Positions 1 through 7,049 of a DNA stretch of 33,350 nt are shown here, in pieces. The notes under the pieces are model-generated. The model saw only the letters and a list, made by a program, of their open reading frames with translations. It ran no database searches and was not told the DNA's origin. The translations under genes were made by a program, and so were the position numbers. The stretch is from assembly GCA_021151685.1 (NCBI GenBank), contig JAGKWS010000038.1, positions 1 to 33,350 of the forward strand. Direction: 5' to 3'. This DNA is from Chitinophagaceae bacterium. Its GTDB lineage: Bacteria > Bacteroidota > Bacteroidia > Chitinophagales > Chitinophagaceae. Numbering within the stretch: the first letter of the stretch is position 1; each line of letters begins with the position of its first letter.

Positions 1-479
1 CATCTGATGTCGGCATATTGTGTTCAAAAGTTGAAATGTTAAGAGAACTTGATTTTCTATTTAGAACTGTTAAACATGAGAACACAACTACGACTTTTGA
101 AAGTCAGGAAGAATATGAGAGAATAAGGGAGAAAGGAATAAAGGAACTGATTGACAGAGGCGTCCCCGAGAATGAATTGAATTTGCATCTGCATAAGCAA
201 ATTATAGGTGAACTAGAAGAAATTCGAAAGATTCAAAAAAATCACTTCTGGATGAAAACTGGCACCATGAAACTATCAACGGTACACAGTTTTAAAGGTT
301 GGGAAATCGACACTCTATTCTTGTTTATCGAGAATGAACAAAGCAGTTCCGAAAATGCCGAACTAATTTATACTGGGTTAACTCGAGCTCGACGGAACTT
401 ATTCGTGTTCAATTTTGGGAATCTAATTTATGATCGTTTTTTTCGCGAAGCGATTGATGTTGGTCACGAAATAGCATAA
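1..479 (+). CDS. UvrD/SF1-type helicase C-terminal part (5' truncated by window edge)
   Basis: The reading frame is open from base 3 with no stop, so the first in-window start (TTG at 18) is not a real start and the gene begins before the window. The visible 158 or so residues end in the two signature motifs of UvrD/Rep superfamily 1 helicases: a motif V region (STVHSFKGWE, about residues 93-102 counted from the TTG) and a motif VI region (YTGLTRARRNLFVF, about 116-129) with the catalytic arginine finger context LTRAR. The family is a 3'-5' DNA translocase/helicase. In accessory islands such proteins often carry N-terminal nuclease or NERD domains, but nothing of the N-terminus can be seen here. 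The gene is followed by 324 bases without a convincing gene. I am sure of the family and unsure of the role. Confidence 0.85.
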   Translation, partial: SDVGILCSKVEMLRELDFLFRTVKHENTTTTFESQEEYERIREKGIKELIDRGVPENELNLHLHKQIIGELEEIRKIQKNHFWMKTGTMKLSTVHSFKGWEIDTLFLFIENEQSSSENAELIYTGLTRARRNLFVFNFGNLIYDRFFREAIDVGHEIA

Positions 480-803
480 CACTATTTAATAAACTTCTAG
501 GTTGCTTATATAATTTTAATGCCGCGCCGCCCTTGGTTTTACTTGTACCATAGGTGGCAACTAAAAGTATGCTCTAATGAAATGAGTGACCTAACCAACT
601 GGCTTAATGGCAACAGACCCAACGGACGTAAATACCGAGCCTGTGGTAGAAGTAAACCATTTTGATAGCCTAGCCTAAGAATGGTCGGTTGGTCAATTGC
701 TATGTAAATCGGGCGACCGACCACAACTTGTAAGACCAACTATGTAAAAGCTTATCGCAGTTTTATATATTTGGTTTTGCAAAATTGCAATACACCCAAA
801 TAA
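480..803. other. Intergenic stretch between UvrD-like gene and helicase trio
   Basis: No credible gene is visible; one short minus-strand open frame (739-539) has no recognisable content. The stretch holds an inverted repeat (TGGTCGGT at 682-689, ACCGACCA at 716-723, 26-nt loop), two copies of CTATGTAAA (700-708 and 740-748), a candidate -7 promoter element at 766-773 and the symmetric sequence TTGCAAAATTGCAA at 777-790 just before the helicase start. It probably serves as leader and regulatory sequence for the 804-5234 genes. Confidence 0.4.
766..773 (+). promoter_or_regulatory. Candidate Bacteroidota -7 element for the helicase-GHKL-PLD genes
   Basis: TATATTTG matches the Bacteroidota -7 consensus TAnnTTTG and lies 30 bases before the ATG at 804. 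No TTTG/TTG -33 element is seen at 17-23 bases upstream, so this is a weak call. The TTTTGCAAAA palindrome at 775-784 directly follows and could be an operator. Confidence 0.3.
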
Positions 804-2492
804 ATGAATTTAATTCACTATCTAAACAAAATTCCTTCTGGAAGATTGCGTTCGCTGGTCGGGCAGGACATATGTGATGCGATAGTAGATTACAATATCT
901 ACATCAATAACCTCCACGTCAATTACTCAGAAATACTTCAAAACAAGTATGGTAAGAATATCTTGTTTGATAAGCAGGTTTTTAGAGACCTAATCATCTA
1001 TTTGGAAGATAAAACGATTGAGGAAATTGCAAGAGCAAACAAAATTCAAGGGCATTCATCAGACGATAAGAGAGAAACAATCGCAAATAAGAATTTCGGA
1101 TACAGAAACTATCAATTTTCTGAAACCATTGTAAATATTTTAGGTATTGACAAATCCTATTATTTACCTGACCCTATTGTTTTTCAAGACAATTTTGAAC
1201 AACTGCTTAAACCAAACTATCACTTACACAACTATCAGAAGAATCTAAAGGATAAAGCTATTCAAACTCTTCTGAATCCACGTTACACAAACAGAATGCT
1301 AATTCATATGCCAACGGGTGCAGGTAAAACAAAAACTGCAATGGAATTGGCATCTGACTACCTAAGATGTAGATCTGTATTGGGAGGTTTTGATAGCAGC
1401 AATTTTATCATCTGGCTCGCTCATTCAAAAGAGCTTTGTGACCAGGCATTAGAAACTTTCACGAACACATGGCGCCTACGTGGCGACACGCAGATTGATA
1501 TTTTCAGACTCTATGGAGACAACGAGTATCCTGAAGATATTCTGAAAGCAGAGAAGGCAGTCGTTTTCGTTGGCTTTCAGAAATTCAATTCGATGATAAA
1601 CTCAAGTAATACTTTGCAAAAAAGAATAAAGGCAAGAATACTTGAGAAGGTAAAGCTAGTAATTGTTGATGAAGCACATAAATCGCTCGCCTCTACATAC
1701 GAGAAGTCAATCAATCTACTTACGCAACATTCTGCTGGGACACAACTTATTGGCCTGACGGCAACGCCAGGACGAGATAGTGATGATGAAAATGCAGAGA
1801 ATAACCACTTGGCTTACTTTTTCAATTCTACAAAAATTGGCTTAGTTGATGATTTTGGCATCCCAATACCCGACCCTATTGGCTACTTACAGGAGATGGG
1901 TGTTTTAGCAAAAATTGAAAGGGAAGAGTTGATGACAGATGTCCAAATACAACTTACTCAAAAACAAATAAAGGATTTGCGAATTTATGGAGATGAAAAG
2001 CTGAATTCTATACTTGGCGACCTCTCAAAAAATCCAGGCAGAAATAAACTGATAATTGACAAAGTAAAGGTGGCTGTTGACAATGGAGAGTCCATACTGA
2101 TATTTGCTTGTAATGTAGAGCATTGCATTATCCTTCAAACTCTACTTAAAGCGAACAGTATTGAGTCGGGTACAATTTTGAGTACCACATCTAAAACTGA
2201 ACGTGAAGAGTCCATCAATTTGTTTAAGAGCAACCAACTCAAAGTTCTGATTAACTACGGTGTCCTAACTACGGGATTTGACGCTCCCAACTTAAATACC
2301 CTAATAATCGCTCGACCAACTACATCAATAGTGCTATACAGCCAAATGGTAGGCAGAGCGCTAAGAGGAGAATTAAATGGGGGACATGCTACAAACAGAC
2401 TAATAGATTTGCGAGACAACTTCAACTTAGGCAATGAATCTGAGATGTTCGGATTCTACGATGAAATATGGAAAAATCACTTAACCAACTAA
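804..2492 (+). CDS. SF2 DEAD/DEAH-box helicase, defence-type
   Basis: This is a 562-residue superfamily 2 ATPase with all the main motifs: a Q-like LHNYQ at 141-145, Walker A MPTGAGKT at 169-176, DEAH at 289-292, motif III TATPGR at 319-324, and motif VI QMVGRALRG at 514-522. The TTGFDAPNLNTLI segment (about 489-501) is a typical motif V region. The family couples ATP hydrolysis to translocation on or remodelling of nucleic acid. The first 140 residues are not recognised. The ATG at 804 follows a candidate -7 element. Only 10 bases separate the stop from the next gene, a GHKL ATPase, which is followed in turn by a PLD-like protein, so the three form one transcription unit. Such a set resembles restriction-like systems in which a helicase and a MutL/MORC-type ATPase work with a nuclease. 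The family is certain; the biological role is inferred. Confidence 0.88.
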   Translation: MNLIHYLNKIPSGRLRSLVGQDICDAIVDYNIYINNLHVNYSEILQNKYGKNILFDKQVFRDLIIYLEDKTIEEIARANKIQGHSSDDKRETIANKNFGYRNYQFSETIVNILGIDKSYYLPDPIVFQDNFEQLLKPNYHLHNYQKNLKDKAIQTLLNPRYTNRMLIHMPTGAGKTKTAMELASDYLRCRSVLGGFDSSNFIIWLAHSKELCDQALETFTNTWRLRGDTQIDIFRLYGDNEYPEDILKAEKAVVFVGFQKFNSMINSSNTLQKRIKARILEKVKLVIVDEAHKSLASTYEKSINLLTQHSAGTQLIGLTATPGRDSDDENAENNHLAYFFNSTKIGLVDDFGIPIPDPIGYLQEMGVLAKIEREELMTDVQIQLTQKQIKDLRIYGDEKLNSILGDLSKNPGRNKLIIDKVKVAVDNGESILIFACNVEHCIILQTLLKANSIESGTILSTTSKTEREESINLFKSNQLKVLINYGVLTTGFDAPNLNTLIIARPTTSIVLYSQMVGRALRGELNGGHATNRLIDLRDNFNLGNESEMFGFYDEIWKNHLTN

Positions 2493-2502
2493 ATACCCAA
2501 TA

Positions 2503-4290
2503 ATGGCAGTACACTATTTTGACCCCAACGGTGTTGAATCACTTAGAGACAATGGCTACAGAGATACAGCAATGGCCTTAGCTGAATTACTTGACAACTC
2601 AATACAGGCAAATGCTTCAAAGATTGAAATACTACTCATAGAGCGCCTTTCAAAAACTGGCAGACGAGAATTTCTCGTAAATGAGATTGTTGTTGTCGAC
2701 AATGGCGATGGCATGGACGAACGCACTTTAGAAACGAGCTTAAGATTTGGGGGAGGTACTAGGCACGGTGCAACGAAGGGGCTCGGTAAATTTGGCATGG
2801 GACTTCCTAACTCTTCCGCTTCGCAATGCCCCAGGTTTGAAGTCTATTCTTGGAGGAAAGGCAAACCCACCTTTTTCAATTACTTTGATTTTAAGGAGAT
2901 AAAAACAAATAGTTCCGAGTACCTACCTGACGTGGCAGAGCAAAATATTCCTGCACACATTGAACAAGCAATGAAACCTCTTTTCAAGTCAGGCACCGTT
3001 GTTAGATGGGTAGACTGCGATAAACTCATATTACGCAGAGCAAACAAATTAGTACCTCATATAGAATGGCCTTTAGGACGAATTTTCCGATACTTTATCA
3101 GTAATCAACAAGTCGAAATAAAAATTCGTGTTCTACAAGATAATGGCAGTTCCTATTCAGAGAATTTCTCCCTTTCTAAGACAATAAAACCCGTTGACCC
3201 GTTGTTTTTAATGACAGACACCCAACTGCCTATCCCGTATGGCAATATGGCTACAAACGAGCCGTGGCAAGACGGTGATTATTTATTCCCCGACCCCAAC
3301 GGGGATAAGGATAACAAGGCTCTATTTGAAAAGATTGGAGATTCAATTAAGGTTAGATTTTCCATAGCGAAAAAGGAAATAAAGAGAGAAGGTGGTAATT
3401 CTCAAATTGGTGGCATATACAGGGAGTTCATGGGAATATCTATTGTTCGCGCTGGGAGGGAAATTAAGTTAGATGAATTTGGTTTTATAGGAGAGCTCGG
3501 CGACCCCTTAAATAGATGGTGGAAAGTAGAGATAGACTTTGAGCCCAATTTTGATTTATACTTCGGACTTGATAATACTAAGCAAAATGTGCATTCGTTT
3601 CGAAAAATCGTTGATAAGGATCAACTAGAACGAGATGAAGATGACATTCAACTTGAGTTTATTTGCAAACTTTCCGAGTTCATAGAGCTTCAAATAAAAG
3701 AAATGAAAATCCACATTGATGGTATGGATGCTGGTAGTAGAGGCGGAGGTAGAGGCGGAAGCAATAATCCAGGAAATGGCGGGACTGACTATGGCGGACA
3801 ACAAGAAGATTCAGGTCCATTCCCTTCGGGAGCGGTAGTTGTACCTCTTCCTGATGAAGATACCAATCAGGAAGAAGAGGAAAAAGATGAAGTGAGAGAA
3901 GAACTAAAACGGTGGCTACTTCTGAGATATCCAGAGTATGATAACGACAATGCTAAATTGAACCTTGCTATCGATTGGTTCTTTACTACTGAATACAACC
4001 AATTAATAGTGTTCTTGCAACTTGGCGCTGCTGAGTTTTACAACTATAAACCAATAGGACACAGGACTATCATTGAGATTAACACCCAACATGACTTCTA
4101 TCTTGAGTTTATTAGGCCAATCTTTGATGAAAATGACATGAATAAAATTGACCCTCTTTTGTTGCTTTTTGGAGCTATGGTTGAAGCAGAAAAAGAATTG
4201 GTCTCTTATCAGCAATATATAACACGCTTTAGAAGTCAGTTTGCTGTAAAGTTGAACAACTTCATACTTGATTGGAAAGATAAAAAGTAA
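2503..4290 (+). CDS. GHKL (HSP90/MutL/MORC-like) ATPase
   Basis: The 595-residue protein has a clear N-terminal GHKL ATP-binding fold: an N-box with E28 and N32 (ELLDNSIQA), G1 box DNGDGM at 66-71, and a G2 region GLGKFGMGLPNSS at 93-105. GHKL ATPases clamp or dimerise on ATP binding. A Gly-rich low-complexity linker (about 410-440) and an acidic run (about 455-470, with five consecutive Glu) separate the ATPase/transducer half from a C-terminal helical domain of about 125 residues that I do not recognise. There is no kinase H-box, so it is a MutL/MORC-like machine and not a histidine kinase. The start lies 10 bases after the helicase, and the stop codon shares its last base with the ATG of the next gene (TAATG), which suggests translational coupling. 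GHKL ATPases beside helicases and nucleases are a known feature of restriction-like operons. Confidence 0.85.
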   Translation: MAVHYFDPNGVESLRDNGYRDTAMALAELLDNSIQANASKIEILLIERLSKTGRREFLVNEIVVVDNGDGMDERTLETSLRFGGGTRHGATKGLGKFGMGLPNSSASQCPRFEVYSWRKGKPTFFNYFDFKEIKTNSSEYLPDVAEQNIPAHIEQAMKPLFKSGTVVRWVDCDKLILRRANKLVPHIEWPLGRIFRYFISNQQVEIKIRVLQDNGSSYSENFSLSKTIKPVDPLFLMTDTQLPIPYGNMATNEPWQDGDYLFPDPNGDKDNKALFEKIGDSIKVRFSIAKKEIKREGGNSQIGGIYREFMGISIVRAGREIKLDEFGFIGELGDPLNRWWKVEIDFEPNFDLYFGLDNTKQNVHSFRKIVDKDQLERDEDDIQLEFICKLSEFIELQIKEMKIHIDGMDAGSRGGGRGGSNNPGNGGTDYGGQQEDSGPFPSGAVVVPLPDEDTNQEEEEKDEVREELKRWLLLRYPEYDNDNAKLNLAIDWFFTTEYNQLIVFLQLGAAEFYNYKPIGHRTIIEINTQHDFYLEFIRPIFDENDMNKIDPLLLLFGAMVEAEKELVSYQQYITRFRSQFAVKLNNFILDWKDKK

Positions 4291-5234
4291 TGAAACTCTA
4301 CAAAAACGGTTCTGATTTACTGCCTAACCTAAAGGAGTTTCTTGCAAACTCTTCCGACCTTTTCATATTTGTCCCCTATATTAAATTGGATGCCCTGCAA
4401 GAATTGCTTGATAAAAATGATTCATGTAAAGCTATTTTCGTTAGGTGGGAAACCAAGGATTTAATTGCTGGAGTAAGCGACCTTGAGATATACCCTTATT
4501 GTAAACAGAAGGGCATTTCATTGTTTCGCAATACACGCCTTCATCTCAAGGCATTTGTATCAAGTTACAAATCATGCTTTTTAGGTAGTGCCAATATATC
4601 CAATAGAGCACTAAACCTTGACGCAAGTGGCAATTACAATTACGAACTCGCGACTAGTGTTCAGAATCTGAGCATCGAGGATCGACTATACTTTAGCATT
4701 ATTGAACAAGAGAGTACACTTATTACAGATAACATCTACGACCAGCTTGTACTGCAACTGCCTCAAAAGAGGAAAGACTTCCCCGATGAAGGAGATTTCA
4801 GAATTGAGATAGTCGCACCAGATAAGGATTTTCTAATCTCTTCTCTCCCTTTAACCTATAATGTTGATACTTTATGCAGAGTATATGAGACAATGAGCTT
4901 CATCAATGATGTTGAACTGAACTGTGTCACACACGATTTGGCGCTCTACAAACTCCCTTTTGGATTACCAATAGATGTCTTCAGAGACAGACTGAAAAAT
5001 GCTTTTTTTAGCCACCCATTTATTGCTGCTTTCCTCCAAAAAGTAGATGAACGTGGGGAAATATATTTTGGTGAAGCAAAAGCATGGGTACATGCCAACT
5101 GCTCAAATGTGCCGTTACCGAGAAGGTGGGAGATAACTGAGAATATTCAAGTGCTATTTCAGTGGATTATTAAGTTAGATACACGTTACAACACTGATCG
5201 TCCGATTTACTCCGAAAGACTCTATTTAAGTTAA
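4290..5234 (+). CDS. PLD-like (phospholipase D superfamily) protein, probable nuclease
   Basis: The protein has 314 residues. The N-terminal 130 or so contain a phospholipase D superfamily half-site: H85-x-K87 in RLHLKAFV followed by GSANIS at 99-104, matching the HxK...GS(A/G)N pattern of PLD-type nucleases. The Asp of the classical HxKxxxxD motif is absent. Only one such motif is present, so activity would need a dimer, as in Nuc/BfiI-type enzymes. The C-terminal half is not recognised. It starts within the stop codon of the GHKL gene and ends with a 4-base tail-to-tail overlap with the minus-strand gene ending at 5231. By position it is the likely DNA-cutting partner of the helicase and GHKL ATPase; a non-catalytic PLD fold cannot be excluded. 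Confidence 0.75.
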   Translation: MKLYKNGSDLLPNLKEFLANSSDLFIFVPYIKLDALQELLDKNDSCKAIFVRWETKDLIAGVSDLEIYPYCKQKGISLFRNTRLHLKAFVSSYKSCFLGSANISNRALNLDASGNYNYELATSVQNLSIEDRLYFSIIEQESTLITDNIYDQLVLQLPQKRKDFPDEGDFRIEIVAPDKDFLISSLPLTYNVDTLCRVYETMSFINDVELNCVTHDLALYKLPFGLPIDVFRDRLKNAFFSHPFIAAFLQKVDERGEIYFGEAKAWVHANCSNVPLPRRWEITENIQVLFQWIIKLDTRYNTDRPIYSERLYLS

Positions 5235-5977
5235 TGAGAAACTACTATCCTTGAAAATTCCTTGTCAAGATTATACTCCCCAAAGTTATGCCAATAACTT
5301 GCCAATGCTAGATAGTACGACTTCCACAAACGTCTCTTTGAATTTAGTATCGCCAACTGATACTCCGACTCTGAAAACAATTCTTCAGTCCATTCTTTAT
5401 ATACATAATTTCTCAAAATAAAATCCACTCCCAATATTGCATCCATTGGCGGATGAAGGAGTCTAGGGCTTCTTAAGATGATTGAGGCGCCGAAATCATA
5501 CCCACTATTCTCCATGATGTGCCCGCCATACGTTATATGATATTCTGGATGAAAAAGTTTCCCATCGCCATCATGCGCATCAATTTCATGCTTGTCTAAA
5601 TGCCATGAAGAAATAAGAGGAGCCCCTTTTTCGTTAACACCAAAAATCTCAATATCAAATTGGTTTATTGCTTTTAATGGATTTGTAACAATATCGTCGG
5701 CATAATAGTATCCTTCAACATCAACTGATAGCCTAGCCCCAAGATTTTTTATATCAACGGGAATAACATGCGGGAGCTTATCAATATAAAATTCAAGAGA
5801 AGTTACTGAATACGCCCAAATATCCTCATTTGAATTCCTTCTACACTCCCCCTCTGCCAAATATAACTGGTCTAAGTTTTTTTCACACAAATTGTATTTT
5901 ATCAATAGATAATAGACTCGAAGTAAATCATCTGCGACTGAGTCCTTACTTTCTATTACGGACATGGGTTTGTTCAT
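5231..5977 (-). CDS. Unrecognised protein, last gene of the ssp-linked operon
   Basis: This is a roughly 248-residue soluble protein of no family I recognise. The central part is rich in conserved-looking His and Asp (WHLDKHEIDAHDGDGKLFHPEYHITYGGH), followed by a segment RSPRLLHPPMDAILGVDFILRNYV that looks like a structured core helix. This spacing of His/Asp could bind metal, but I have no family evidence. The frame is open back to a GTG at 6013, which would overlap the receiver gene by 68 bases. I prefer the ATG at 5977, or the ATG at 5965 (244 residues, 20-base overlap). Either way it overlaps the end of the receiver-domain gene and is translationally coupled to it. It overlaps the convergent PLD gene by 4 bases at its 3' end. 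Its place at the end of the six-gene operon makes it a candidate effector or output protein. Confidence 0.72.
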   Translation of the reverse strand: MNKPMSVIESKDSVADDLLRVYYLLIKYNLCEKNLDQLYLAEGECRRNSNEDIWAYSVTSLEFYIDKLPHVIPVDIKNLGARLSVDVEGYYYADDIVTNPLKAINQFDIEIFGVNEKGAPLISSWHLDKHEIDAHDGDGKLFHPEYHITYGGHIMENSGYDFGASIILRSPRLLHPPMDAILGVDFILRNYVYKEWTEELFSESEYQLAILNSKRRLWKSYYLALASYWHNFGEYNLDKEFSRIVVSH

Positions 5978-7049
5978 AAAGAGTTCTATAATTGTCGAGC
6001 CTATGCAGCTCACTTTTCGCTACTCTAACGCCAGTTTCTTTAACCGCAGAAAGAGGACTAATGTACTGTAAATCCTGCCACGGAAATGTACTTTCAGCAC
6101 ACGATGCCAACAGTCCATCTACAGTATCTATCGCGACATTTGAATTTACACAAATAGTCCAAAATTTATTGCTTGCACACATCTCCTGTAACTTAATTGG
6201 TATAATGTTCTCAAAACCTTTGGATAACAAAAACTCCACTTTTTCATCCGCAGACATACCTCTAAACGGCCGACCAGTCAATTCTTTCCACTTCGAATTC
6301 AATAGCGGCATCCAAAACCTTCGCCACCCAGAACTAAAGACTCCTTCATATGACGTCTTTTGTTCAATAAAATAGTGCATAACGTCGTTCCATCCTGCCG
6401 AAAAATCTTTGTCAATTCCTAACCTAACCGCTAGCAAAGATTCATTGATTAGAATACTAGGGCATCCAATGAAATCTTTAATTAAGAATTGCACGGTTTC
6501 ACTAATAGGACTATTTTTTAATTTTTCTCCTAAAATGTCAAAAAACCTAGAGTCCAATATGGTCGAATCCGTTATTGAGAGCAGTTCAAGGATATTGGGT
6601 TGACCTCTAATTATTTCGTATCCCTCAGCTAGTGCCGCTAATTGTACACTTACCAAACGCTCTGTTAGTTTTTGTTTATCGAGAACCAAATCAAATAGAC
6701 TATGTTTTGAACTATCTTGAAGATATTTTACTGCGAAGTCGGGATTTGCCGAGCACAAAACTATTGGTATGGGTTTTATACTTTTCTCCCTACCAGATAT
6801 TCTTAGTCGTAACTCCTGCACAAATGCTTCAGTATTAAAATCAACCGAATCAATAAATTCATTTAGTTTCCAATCTATTATTAATCCGTCTATATCGTCA
6901 ATATATTTATCAACTAAATCGTTTGTCACAGACCACGCCCCTGGTTTTTCATGAAATACGGAAATTATTTCATAGCCATTAATGACATCTATTAAGCTCT
7001 GAGAATCAGCAGTGGGATTGTCATCAATATACAAGAATCTATATGTCAT
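5946..7049 (-). CDS. Response-regulator receiver domain with unrecognised C-terminal domain
   Basis: The protein has 367 residues. Residues 1-127 carry every landmark of a CheY-like receiver: the acidic pair D9-D10 (FLYIDDN), the phospho-acceptor D59 (GLIIDWKL), S100 at the Thr/Ser switch (PIVLCSA) and K125 (LVLDK). The remaining 240 or so residues contain no helix-turn-helix, GGDEF or other output domain that I recognise, although the segment near 200-250 with several Trp looks globular. The ATG at 7049 overlaps the end of the dual-GHKL gene by 11 bases. The neighbouring kinase-like protein has an H-box, so phosphotransfer between H509 of that protein and D59 here is a reasonable inference. 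The absence of a DNA-binding domain argues for a protein-level output, perhaps on the downstream unknown protein or the phosphorothioation enzymes. Confidence 0.8.
   Translation of the reverse strand: MTYRFLYIDDNPTADSQSLIDVINGYEIISVFHEKPGAWSVTNDLVDKYIDDIDGLIIDWKLNEFIDSVDFNTEAFVQELRLRISGREKSIKPIPIVLCSANPDFAVKYLQDSSKHSLFDLVLDKQKLTERLVSVQLAALAEGYEIIRGQPNILELLSITDSTILDSRFFDILGEKLKNSPISETVQFLIKDFIGCPSILINESLLAVRLGIDKDFSAGWNDVMHYFIEQKTSYEGVFSSGWRRFWMPLLNSKWKELTGRPFRGMSADEKVEFLLSKGFENIIPIKLQEMCASNKFWTICVNSNVAIDTVDGLLASCAESTFPWQDLQYISPLSAVKETGVRVAKSELHRLDNYRTLYEQTHVRNRK

Noticed and set aside
539..739. 66-codon minus-strand frame in the left gap
   Set aside because: No recognisable content, no promoter or coupling, and it spans the inverted repeat; more likely chance.
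5978..6013. GTG at 6013 as the start of the last operon gene
   Set aside because: It would overlap the receiver gene by 68 bases; ATG codons at 5977 and 5965 give shorter overlaps typical of this operon.
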